A stretch of DNA of 64,000 nt, from the NCBI GenBank assembly GCA_037443085.1, contig JBBIPA010000004.1, positions 24,270 to 88,269 of the forward strand, given 5' to 3'. Positions 16,564 through 26,821 of the stretch are shown piece by piece. Numbering within the stretch: position 1 is the stretch's first letter; each line of letters starts with the position of its first letter. The DNA is from JBBIPA01 sp037443085. Lineage in GTDB: Bacteria; Chloroflexota; Dehalococcoidia; GIF9; UBA5629. Position numbers and translations under genes: made by a program. The notes below the pieces were generated by a model. The model saw only the letters and a list, made by a program, of their open reading frames with translations. It had not been told where the DNA came from and searched no databases.

Positions 16564-17205
16564 ATGAGTAGTGGTCAAGAAAAAATTCTCGAATATCTTA
16601 TTAGAAATCGTGGTAAGTGGATAAGTAACCAGGAATTACGGCGGATTTCAGGGTTGGATGATGCTCCAAGGGCTATAAGGCTATTAAGACAAAAAGGTTG
16701 GGAAATACATGTTCGTGGCGACGGATTCAATTTACTACAATCCCCTGAGAAAGGTGAGGGGCGCGGTGAACGAAAAACAATAAGTGAAAAAACCAGATAT
16801 GAAATACTAGCGCGAGATAATTTTAGATGTAAAGCCTGCGGCCTTAGCGCTGATGATGGAATCAGACTGGAGGTTGACCATATGACTCCGGTTGATTGGG
16901 GTGGAACAAACGATAAAGCAAACCTGATTACTTTATGTGATAAATGCAATAGAGGGAAAAAAGCCTGGCTAAACTCTGTCCCCTCGAATAATATGAAAAC
17001 AATAATGAATAACACGACTGTTGAAGCCAGAATCGAATCTCTTTTTGATAATTTCCCAAATCAAGATATCCCATCATCACTGATTCAAATAGTATCAAAG
17101 GGTGCTTTCGACTGGCAAAGGGCATTGCGTAGAATCCGAAAAAGAACTGGCAAAAATATTGTACCTACAAAAGACAGAAGGGGCTATCGCTATTTCAAGG
17201 ATTGA
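16564..17205 (+). CDS. HNH endonuclease, probable restriction enzyme
   Basis: A 213-residue protein. An N-terminal winged-helix-like region (about 1-58) is followed by an HNH nuclease domain: zinc-type Cys pairs C89/C92 and C125/C128, catalytic D105-H106 in VDHMTPVDWGG, and N120. The C-terminal region (about 140-213) is basic. It is convergent with, and ten bases from, a DNA methyltransferase gene, which makes it the likely restriction half of a type II system. Codon use is AT-rich compared with neighbours, consistent with horizontal acquisition. GAGGAAA precedes ATG 16564. Confidence 0.8.
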   Translation: MSSGQEKILEYLIRNRGKWISNQELRRISGLDDAPRAIRLLRQKGWEIHVRGDGFNLLQSPEKGEGRGERKTISEKTRYEILARDNFRCKACGLSADDGIRLEVDHMTPVDWGGTNDKANLITLCDKCNRGKKAWLNSVPSNNMKTIMNNTTVEARIESLFDNFPNQDIPSSLIQIVSKGAFDWQRALRRIRKRTGKNIVPTKDRRGYRYFKD

Positions 17206-17215
17206 TTACAGCGCT

Positions 17216-18295
17216 TTAAAGCATCACAGGAGCATTAACCTCTTTTTTCAAACGGACCTTAGCCAGTTCACAATATCTTGCGTCTATATCTATGCCTACG
17301 CCTTTCCTCCCCGTCTGTAAACAGGCTATAAGCGTAGACCCACTTCCTAAAAACGGGTCGAGCACGGTATCACCCACAAAACTAAAGAGCTTGATACACC
17401 TCCTGGGTAATTCCACAGGGAAGGGGGCAGGATGCCCCACCCTCTTTTTACTTTCACCCATAAAAGTCCACACACCGTTTGTCCAATTCATAAATTCTTT
17501 CTTCGTTATGTCCGACTTCCGGCTACCGCTGAGCTTTTTCCACGTTCTCTTATAAAGAATAACAATAACCTCAACAGGAGCAATTACATATGGTGCCGTT
17601 GCCGAAAGCCACGACCCCCACGCAGTTCTCCGTGATATATTTTGCTCATTCCAGATAATTGTCGAATGGTATTTAAAGCCTACTTTCTTGGCAATAGTGG
17701 TAATGTCCGCGCAGATGCTCTGCTGTCCATTTTTGTTTTTATCCAGAGGGATATTCAAACAAAACCTGCCGTCATCCTTTAGCAATCTGTAACATTTGGC
17801 GAGCCACTCTCTGGTGAAAGAGAGATATTCCTCGTAAGACATGGTATCATCATGAGAATTATATTTAATATCAACATTATACGGAGGAGAGGTTACGATT
17901 AAATCAACAGATTGCTCTTCAATACTGTCTGTTTTTAAGATGTCGGCATTGTATATCCATATGGAGTCTTTATGGAAGAACGGAGAACTAGTATCAGGAG
18001 ACTTTTGGGATAAAATATCATCCAAAGTCTCATCTAAGCCTTTAAAAAGGTAATCTACCTTGGTCTCTTTTACTAATACCGATGCCTTTTTGAATTGACT
18101 CGGATTCTGAGGAGCTTCGAATTTCCGACTTTTCTTTAAATAAATCTCAATGCTTTCGTTACTGAATCGTCTTTGTCCGCCAGGCGTCCTTATGGAGGTT
18201 AACAGTCCTTTTTTCTCCATGCGGTAGATAGTGGCTTCGCTTACTCCAAGTAATTTAGCGGCTTCCTTCGTGGTATACTTTGCTTTTTCGTCCAT
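17216..18295 (-). CDS. HTH-fused DNA methyltransferase (beta-type, N6-adenine or N4-cytosine)
   Basis: A 359-residue protein. Residues 7-55 form a MerR/excisionase-type helix-turn-helix (TTKEAAKLLGVSEATIYRMEKKG, split here at about residue 20). The methyltransferase follows: catalytic motif IV TSPPY at 135-139 and the SAM-binding motif DPFLGSGST near the C-terminus, the permuted order of the beta class. It should modify the site cut by the convergent HNH enzyme. The fused HTH may let it act as its own regulator, since a 17-bp palindrome lies just upstream of its start. Codon usage is AT-rich. The recognition sequence is not predictable. Confidence 0.87.
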   Translation of the reverse strand: MDEKAKYTTKEAAKLLGVSEATIYRMEKKGLLTSIRTPGGQRRFSNESIEIYLKKSRKFEAPQNPSQFKKASVLVKETKVDYLFKGLDETLDDILSQKSPDTSSPFFHKDSIWIYNADILKTDSIEEQSVDLIVTSPPYNVDIKYNSHDDTMSYEEYLSFTREWLAKCYRLLKDDGRFCLNIPLDKNKNGQQSICADITTIAKKVGFKYHSTIIWNEQNISRRTAWGSWLSATAPYVIAPVEVIVILYKRTWKKLSGSRKSDITKKEFMNWTNGVWTFMGESKKRVGHPAPFPVELPRRCIKLFSFVGDTVLDPFLGSGSTLIACLQTGRKGVGIDIDARYCELAKVRLKKEVNAPVML

Positions 18296-18310
18296 TTTAG
18301 TTGTGGTAGA

Positions 18311-18362
18311 AAGGTTAAATTAACCTTGTCAATACTTTACAACACTTGTCATCATTTGTCAA
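18311..18362 (-). promoter_or_regulatory. Methyltransferase promoter and palindromic operator
   Basis: On the minus strand, TTGACA (18362-18357), 17 bp and TAAAGT (18339-18334) form a promoter. Directly downstream, over the expected transcription start, is the perfect palindrome AAGGTTAAATTAACCTT (18311-18327), ending 16 bp before the ATG. TTGTCA recurs three times in this stretch. The layout fits autorepression by the HTH domain of the methyltransferase. Confidence 0.65.
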
Positions 18363-18466
18363 TACATTTTACCGAAACAATGATTGACCGCTCAATTCGC
18401 TCAAACTATAATTAGCCTTGCTCTCTCTGTCCTTGAATAAGCGCAAATAAATAAAATGGCAATGAG

Positions 18467-19747
18467 ATGGATAGAACTTTAGTAGACACCTGCTACCAAA
18501 AATCTGTAGAGCTGCTGAAGAAAAACTCGCTGCCGCAAGGATTTGTGGCTTCGTCGGCTACCCCCCACTATGCTGCTATTTGGGCGCGGGATGCCTGCAT
18601 CACTGCCATCGGCGCGAACCTAACAGAAGACAAGGAGTTGCTCCAAACATCGAAGAACACCCTGCTGACACTGGCCAGGCTGCAAGCGCCTATGGGGCAG
18701 ATTCCCGCGGTGTACTGGCCGCAGCGCAGCTACTGGGACTGGGGCGAAGCCGGGGCTACCGATGCCTCTGCCTGGTTCATCATCGCCGTCGAGCACTACT
18801 ACCAGACCAGCCACGACAAGAAGCTGCTGAAGGAGCTGTACCCCTCGGTACAGAAAGCCTTCTGCTGGCTGCGCTCCCAGGATGCCAGCAATATCGGCCT
18901 CATTGATTCGCCGCAGGCCGGCGACTGGATGGACTCTACGCTCAACCGCGGCGGCAAGGTGATGTATGTGAACGCACTGTACTACTGGGCAGCATTGGCT
19001 ATCAGGGGACTGGGACGAGATCTGAAAGATAAAAACACAAGCGCTGACGTCGCTGACATTAAATTCAAGTTTAATCTGCTTTTCTGGCCGCCGGTGGACA
19101 GTGACTACTCCGACCTGCTACGGCATGTCGGCTATCCTAAAAATGCCCAGGCCAGCTTTCCGCACCCCTGCTCCCTTGCCGCCTATCAGGAGGCCACCAG
19201 AGATAGACGTTTCTACCTGTCCCATGTGGCTTACGGCACCTTCGCCGATGTCTGCGACGTGCTGGGCAACTCGCTGGCTATCATGTTTGACCTGGCTGAC
19301 CAGCAGCAAGCAGCTTCCATACTGCGCTACTTTAGCGACCGTGCCGTTTCCCAGCCCTATCCCGCCAAATGCCTGGCTGAACCGGTGACGGGGCAAAACG
19401 ACCGCTGGGGCATGCTCAAATCTAACGTAGAACAGTTTCAATCTCCCCCCTGGCGCAATCCCCCCTATTGCTACCATAATGCCGGCGTCTGGCCCTTCGT
19501 CGGCGGCTGCTACGTCCTGGCACTCGCCCGCAGCGGGCAGGCTGACCTGGCGCGGGCTGAGCTTGCCCGATTGGCCGCAGCCAATAAGCTGGGCACGCAG
19601 GGCGACTGGGAGTTCCCCGAGTGGTTGCATGCTCAGACCGCAGCACCATCAGGCGCCAAGTACCAGAGCTGGAACGCCGCCACCTTTATCATGGCGTACC
19701 ATGCTATTTCGGCAGGAAAGCCAGTATTCCGCCGCGAACGGCGATGA
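18467..19747 (+). CDS. Six-hairpin glycosidase-like protein (GH100/amylo-glucosidase type)
   Basis: A 426-residue protein with the alternating aromatic/acidic segments of (alpha/alpha)6-barrel glycosidases. Examples are IWARDACITAIGAN (about 38-51), SYWDWGEAGATDASAWF (about 84-100), AGDWMDS and the C-terminal YQSWNAATFIMAYHA. It resembles amylo-alpha-1,6-glucosidase and neutral-invertase families and might act on an intracellular glycan or on sucrose-like sugars. There is no signal peptide. It starts at ATG 18467 and its G+C returns to the chromosomal level. The assignment is to the superfamily only. Confidence 0.68.
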   Translation: MDRTLVDTCYQKSVELLKKNSLPQGFVASSATPHYAAIWARDACITAIGANLTEDKELLQTSKNTLLTLARLQAPMGQIPAVYWPQRSYWDWGEAGATDASAWFIIAVEHYYQTSHDKKLLKELYPSVQKAFCWLRSQDASNIGLIDSPQAGDWMDSTLNRGGKVMYVNALYYWAALAIRGLGRDLKDKNTSADVADIKFKFNLLFWPPVDSDYSDLLRHVGYPKNAQASFPHPCSLAAYQEATRDRRFYLSHVAYGTFADVCDVLGNSLAIMFDLADQQQAASILRYFSDRAVSQPYPAKCLAEPVTGQNDRWGMLKSNVEQFQSPPWRNPPYCYHNAGVWPFVGGCYVLALARSGQADLARAELARLAAANKLGTQGDWEFPEWLHAQTAAPSGAKYQSWNAATFIMAYHAISAGKPVFRRERR

Positions 19748-19760
19748 AGATGTGGCGCCA

Positions 19761-19769
19761 TGATATAAT
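19761..19769 (+). promoter_or_regulatory. Extended -10 promoter before the QueG-like gene
   Basis: TGATATAAT, a perfect extended -10 element identical to that at 9707-9715, lies about 80 bp upstream of the GTG at 19852. No -35 is evident. Confidence 0.42.
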
Positions 19770-19851
19770 AGCAGCCATGCTGCCGTGAAGAACCACAAAT
19801 GGGCAAGCTGATAGCTAGGGTATCAGCCGAGCTTATCACAAGGAGGTTACA

Positions 19852-20706
19852 GTGAACCTGACCGCTAAAGTAAAAGAGCGCGCCAGAGCGCTGGGAGCTG
19901 ACCTGGTGGGCATAGCTCCGGTGGAGCGTTTTGATGCCGCCCCCGACTCAGGAAAGCCCCAGTATTATATGCCAGAGGCTAAAAGCGTCATCGTCATCGC
20001 TACCCGCATACTGAAAGGTATCTGCGACGTTTTCGGGTCGTTCGAGGCAGAAGGCAAAACCATCAGCCCCCATTTCTGGCACGGCTATTCACAACTGAAC
20101 TGGGCTAACTCCTGGATAGCCATCCAGGTGGGCATATTGCTGGAAGACAACGGCTATAAAGCCCTGCCGTTCCCACCCACCGGCATTCACTACCGTCATA
20201 TCGATAAAAACGAAGACCTCCCCGATTTCTACAATAAGCATGCGGCAGTGGCTGCCGGCTTGGGCGAGTTCGGGCTGAATAGATTGCTGTTAACGCCTCA
20301 ATTCGGCGCCCATCAGAGGCTGATCCCCGTGGTGACCAGTGCCCCCCTCGACCCCGACCCCATGTACCGCGGGCCCCAGCTCTGCCGTCCCGAAGAATGT
20401 AACCGTTTTTGCGTCAGGACCTGCCCGGTGAAGGCGTTCCAGGATAAACCGGTCTCCGTCAACATCGGCGGCCGGGTTTTTGAATACCCCACCCTGAATT
20501 CGCAGCGATGCAAGTTTCAGAGCCTCGGCGGCAAATACATGCGGGGCAAAGCCATGTTCCCAGCACTGCCATCCGATGAAGAGCTGCCCGAGATTATGAA
20601 AAATCTGATGCAAAAGATGAATCCGCATGACCGGACTTTCCACATGTTTACCTTCGGCCCTGCCTGCGGCGATTGCTATGTGAAATGCCCGGCACCATGG
20701 AAGTAA
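19852..20706 (+). CDS. QueG/reductive-dehalogenase-like Fe-S protein
   Basis: A 284-residue protein resembling the epoxyqueuosine-reductase / reductive-dehalogenase superfamily, whose members bind a corrinoid and two [4Fe-4S] clusters. The N-terminal A-R-A-L-G-A-D-L-V-G-I-A-P segment and the central GLGEFGLNRLLLTPQFG motif are typical. Cysteines occur in LCRPEECNRFCVRTCP and in the terminal CGDCYVKCP. No Tat signal is present, so it is cytoplasmic and not a classical RdhA; the C-terminal HEAT extension of QueG is also missing. Start is GTG at 19852 after AGGAGG. The following phosphatase gene is ten bases downstream. Confidence 0.75.
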   Translation: MNLTAKVKERARALGADLVGIAPVERFDAAPDSGKPQYYMPEAKSVIVIATRILKGICDVFGSFEAEGKTISPHFWHGYSQLNWANSWIAIQVGILLEDNGYKALPFPPTGIHYRHIDKNEDLPDFYNKHAAVAAGLGEFGLNRLLLTPQFGAHQRLIPVVTSAPLDPDPMYRGPQLCRPEECNRFCVRTCPVKAFQDKPVSVNIGGRVFEYPTLNSQRCKFQSLGGKYMRGKAMFPALPSDEELPEIMKNLMQKMNPHDRTFHMFTFGPACGDCYVKCPAPWK

Positions 20707-20715
20707 AGGATAGCC

Positions 20716-21396
20716 ATGCCTGAAATCATTGCCGTGTTCGACCTGGAAGGCACGCTGTGCCAGGGCGGACAGCTCATCTGGCGAGCCTTCATCAAGAGAT
20801 GCTATCAGCAGCGCGGCGGCATCTTCAGAATCATCAGGTATATCATCTCCCAGACGGTGCTTGCCTATCTGCACAAGCTGGGACTGAGGAGCGAACAGAG
20901 CACCCGCGTCAACGCCATCAAAGGCATGGCTACCCTGCTCAACGGGCTGAGCCGCAATGAAATGAGCCAGTTCGCCGAACTGCTGGCGGATCAGGTCACG
21001 GCAACGCTGCGCCCCGATACCGCCGGGTTGCTTAAAAAGCACCGCGGGCAGGGGCACCAGGTGATACTGGTTTCCAATTTGTTCCAGCCACTGCTGGAAG
21101 CGGTGGGGCGGAGGCTGGGGATACACCACATCGTGGGCACCGGACTGGAACTGAACAGCACCGTCTACAGCGGGCGGGTATCCACCCCCATCTGCAATGA
21201 CAAGCAGCGAGCCACCATGATTAAACAGTACCTGCGGCAGGCGGGGATTGAGGTCGACTTTGGACAGAGCTACGCCTACGGCGACACCAAGTGGGACAAA
21301 CCCGTGCTGGAGCTGGCAGGGCATCCGGTGGCGGTCTACCCCGACGAGGAGCTAAGAGCATATGCACAGAGTCGTAGCTGGCAGGTTATAGGATAG
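20716..21396 (+). CDS. HAD-IB family phosphatase (SerB-like)
   Basis: A 226-residue HAD hydrolase. Motif I is D-L-E-G-T (nucleophile D9), with Glu in place of the more common second Asp. Motif II is LVSN (about residue 118), and motif III/IV is YGDTKWDKP near residue 195. Such proteins dephosphorylate small metabolites such as phosphoserine or lysophospholipids; the substrate here is unknown. It lies in an operon with the preceding Fe-S protein. Confidence 0.78.
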   Translation: MPEIIAVFDLEGTLCQGGQLIWRAFIKRCYQQRGGIFRIIRYIISQTVLAYLHKLGLRSEQSTRVNAIKGMATLLNGLSRNEMSQFAELLADQVTATLRPDTAGLLKKHRGQGHQVILVSNLFQPLLEAVGRRLGIHHIVGTGLELNSTVYSGRVSTPICNDKQRATMIKQYLRQAGIEVDFGQSYAYGDTKWDKPVLELAGHPVAVYPDEELRAYAQSRSWQVIG

Positions 21397-21425
21397 CCCC
21401 CTCCCCTCCATTTTCGTCATTCTGA

Positions 21426-21442
21426 GTCCGCCGCAGGCGGAC
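21426..21442. repeat. GTCCGCC-GCA-GGCGGAC hairpin in dispersed repeat
   Basis: A perfect 7-bp stem with a three-base loop, embedded in GTCATTCTGAG...GAGAGAATCTC, a common type of interspersed palindromic repeat. It lies between the convergent HAD phosphatase and carB genes and may also act as a weak terminator. Confidence 0.6.
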
Positions 21443-21498
21443 GAGAGAATCTCTTCACTACACATTACCTTTCCCATTCCAGAGGCTGGTGCAGGTGT

Positions 21499-21528
21499 GG
21501 AAGGGTCGCCATTCGGCTCCCGTGAAGC
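21499..21528 (-). repeat. Dispersed 30-bp repeat, copy B
   Basis: Matches the reverse complement of 10243-10271 apart from one added base and one substitution. It lies 16 bp beyond the 3' end of carB in the convergent gap. Confidence 0.6.
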
Positions 21529-21543
21529 GATGGCTGCGGGCGA

Positions 21544-24744
<3,201 letters not shown>

Positions 24745-24883
24745 GCTGGAGCCTCCTTGAACGTGCTACCTGGGCGAATAACAATACAGACAAGAAACAG
24801 CGCTAAACCTCCACCCCACAGGCCGCGTCAATTATAGCACAGAGGGAGGAGAACTTACTATTCATGTAAGAAAGGCAAGGGAA

Positions 24884-25297
24884 CTATACTCGATAGCAGA
24901 CTTCGGGGAGCTTCTTGTCCGGGTTACTGGCGCGGACGTAGCGGAGCATGTGGCTGACATAGGTGATGACCAGTCCCGCCAAATCCTCGCCCGACACGAG
25001 GTTCAGGCGCTCACCAGAGAACAATACCCTGAGGTTACCGGGAAATTCATCATCGGCACGATTATACACGAAATGCACCACCACTCCGGGATAAATCTCT
25101 TTGCTCACCGCCCAGTCCTCTTTGATGCCTAAGGATTCAACCTTGCCACCGATGAAGTCAGCCAATCCTGCCACATCGGTGACAAACCCCAGAGCCTCCT
25201 GGCGGAGTTTCAAGGCTCTTGCAATTTGCCCGGAATGAGGGCTGACAGCGCCCTCGATTTCCTTGAGGCTGACCAGCTTTGTTACGTTATCTGCCAT
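24884..25297 (-). CDS. Unknown protein at the end of the CODH/ACS operon
   Basis: A 137-residue soluble protein, not recognised. A helical N-terminal half is followed by a beta-rich segment (GVVVHFVYNRADDEFPGNLRV, within 88-115), and the protein ends L-P-E-V-C-Y-R-V with a single cysteine. AAGGA stands seven bases before ATG 25297; a TTG at 25303 is possible but poorer. It is the last gene of the minus-strand run and follows the rhodanese gene by 15 bases, so it may serve CO dehydrogenase maturation or sulfur/selenium handling. That is inferred from position only. Confidence 0.7.
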   Translation of the reverse strand: MADNVTKLVSLKEIEGAVSPHSGQIARALKLRQEALGFVTDVAGLADFIGGKVESLGIKEDWAVSKEIYPGVVVHFVYNRADDEFPGNLRVLFSGERLNLVSGEDLAGLVITYVSHMLRYVRASNPDKKLPEVCYRV

Positions 25298-25312
25298 AGC
25301 CAATTCCTTTCG

Positions 25313-25882
25313 CTACTTGTTGCCGGCAGGGCTTGTTTCCACAGGATAGCCGGCCTCTTTCCAGGCACTATACCCGCCTTTCAACACCTTCAGGTTCAAA
25401 ACACCTTTGTCAACCAGTTCCAGTGCCGCACGGGCACTTGTCCGCTCATTTGGTCAGGCTCAGTAGAGTACCAGCTCTCTATCAGGAGGGGCTGTCCATT
25501 CTCCTGCAGTGATGGCAGCCATCGGTGCCGATACCGCCCCTTTGATATGGTCAACATCATATTCTCCCTTAGACCGGTTGTCCACAACCAGGATGTTCGC
25601 CCCGCTCTCCACTTTTTGCCGGAGTTCCTCTATGGTGATGCGGGGCACCATGTCCGAGGGCGAGGGTTTGTCAGAAGGCTGGCTCTGGGCTGGGGCTGGT
25701 GGAGGTTGTGGCGCAGCCGGCGCTGGTGCTGGCACAGGTTGAACGTCTACCGGGCATGTCCCGGCAGATTGCCCCGGGGCTAATGCTGGCACCGGCGATG
25801 CACAGGCAATAACGGGAACCAGAAAAATCAGGACGATTAAAGATATCAATCGGTTCACTATCGCTCTTCTGCTTATCCCCAA
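25313..25882 (-). CDS. Rhodanese-domain lipoprotein, candidate selenoprotein with two in-frame TGA (U-x-U)
   Basis: Read through two TGA codons (25460-25462 and 25454-25456), this is a 189-residue exported protein. It has a signal peptide with lipobox VIAC (C27), a Pro/Ala-rich tether (about 35-75) and a rhodanese domain (RITIEELRQKVESGANILVV onward). The active-site loop reads L-Y-U-A-U-P-N-E-R-T-S-A-R-A-A, where related proteins have Y-C-x-C-P. Residue 143, six before the conserved Ser149, is the catalytic position. The frame continues with a normal rhodanese C-terminus (VLKGGYSAWKEAGYP) to TAG at 25313. A SECIS-like hairpin follows the TGAs. It lies six bases behind cooC. The alternative is a pseudogene with two nonsense mutations, but both falling on cysteine codons would be a strong coincidence. 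Confidence 0.78.
25422..25438 (-). promoter_or_regulatory. Candidate bacterial SECIS hairpin
   Basis: On the mRNA-sense strand, AGTGCC-CGTGC-GGCACT forms a 6-bp stem with a five-base loop containing GU, 17 nt in all. It starts 15 nt after the second in-frame TGA and 21 nt after the first; the apical loop is 21 and 27 nt away. Bacterial SECIS elements are short hairpins just downstream of UGA with a G near the start of the apical loop, and this fits. The stem is shorter than in E. coli fdhF, and binding by SelB is an inference. Confidence 0.6.
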
Positions 25883-25888
25883 CGCTGC

Positions 25889-26644
25889 TCACAGCCCGAA
25901 TTTGGTTAAGACTTCCTGAGCCCCCACCCGCAGCGGTGAGCCTTCCGGGAGCTCGGGTATCGGTTTCCCTTTGATTTCCAGTTCGGGCAGGTTGGGGTCC
26001 TCAGGTATAGTAGCGATAAGGTTAAGCCCAAAGTCCTTGATTGCCTGGGCTAACTCCGGCGGCAGGCCATTTTTCAGCCGGTTCACCACCAGGCCGACCT
26101 TGCCCACCCTGGTTCGCATCTCCTTAATCAGGTCCTTCACCCTAGCTGCGGCAGTAAGCCCGCGCATGGTAGGGTCGGTAACCACCAGCAAATAATCGAC
26201 ATCCTGCGTGGTCTGGCGGCTGATATGCTCCAGGCCGGCTTCACTATCGACCACCACGTAGTCGTAGTTTTTGGCCAGGCGGTCAATGGACACGCGCAGT
26301 ATATGGTTGGCGGCACAGTAGCAGCCCGGGCCTTCCGGACGTCCCATAGCCAGCAGGTCAACTTTGGACGACTCCACCAGTGCCTCTCGAATTTTCCTGT
26401 CGAGAAGGTCCTGCTTGGAAACACCGGGGTTGGCACGTCCCTTGGTTATTTCTTCGGTCACGTCCTCGCGGGCATCACCGACTGTCGCTTCCAGCGGCAA
26501 TCCCAGGGCATTATTGAGGTTGGTGCTGGGGTCAGCATCGATAGCCAGTACCACTCCTTTCCTGGATAATAAGTCGATAAGCATCGAGGAAATAGCGGTC
26601 TTGCCCACACCGCCTTTCCCGGCTACGGTAAACGTTTTGGTCAT
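25889..26644 (-). CDS. cooC: CO dehydrogenase nickel-insertion ATPase CooC
   Basis: A 251-residue MinD/ParA-fold ATPase that delivers nickel to the C-cluster of CO dehydrogenase. The deviant Walker A KGGVGKT is at residues 10-16, and the nickel-binding C-x-C of the CooC dimer is C108/C110 in GPGCYCA. A Walker B-like stretch is VVVDSEAGLEH. The start is ATG 26644 after AAGGAG. It lies between the electron-transfer subunits and the rhodanese gene in the CODH/ACS run. Confidence 0.92.
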   Translation of the reverse strand: MTKTFTVAGKGGVGKTAISSMLIDLLSRKGVVLAIDADPSTNLNNALGLPLEATVGDAREDVTEEITKGRANPGVSKQDLLDRKIREALVESSKVDLLAMGRPEGPGCYCAANHILRVSIDRLAKNYDYVVVDSEAGLEHISRQTTQDVDYLLVVTDPTMRGLTAAARVKDLIKEMRTRVGKVGLVVNRLKNGLPPELAQAIKDFGLNLIATIPEDPNLPELEIKGKPIPELPEGSPLRVGAQEVLTKFGL

Positions 26645-26821
26645 ATTGGCTCCTTTTTAACTCTCACCCCTGACCCCTTTCTCCACCCCTTCAACCTCCT
26701 CTTATACGGAAGAGGTCGTACTTTCAGACTCTGGACTTAAACTACCCAAGTGATGATTGTAACACCTTGTGCTAGTTAAGTAAAAGAACTTTAGTCACAT
26801 CATTTGCAGCAATAAGAAGAG

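Noticed and set aside
19852..20706. Calling the QueG-like protein a catabolic reductive dehalogenase
   Set aside because: It lacks a Tat signal, the RdhA length and a neighbouring rdhB membrane anchor.
25396..25587. Alternative reading of the rhodanese region as a 63-codon minus-strand ORF in another frame
   Set aside because: It has no similarity to anything and exists only because the true frame contains TGA; the rhodanese frame is continuous through both TGAs.
25460..25882. Rhodanese as a simple truncated pseudogene ending at the first TGA
   Set aside because: The sequence after both TGAs keeps perfect rhodanese coding in the same frame and both TGAs fall on expected cysteines, so decay is the less likely reading, although it is not excluded.
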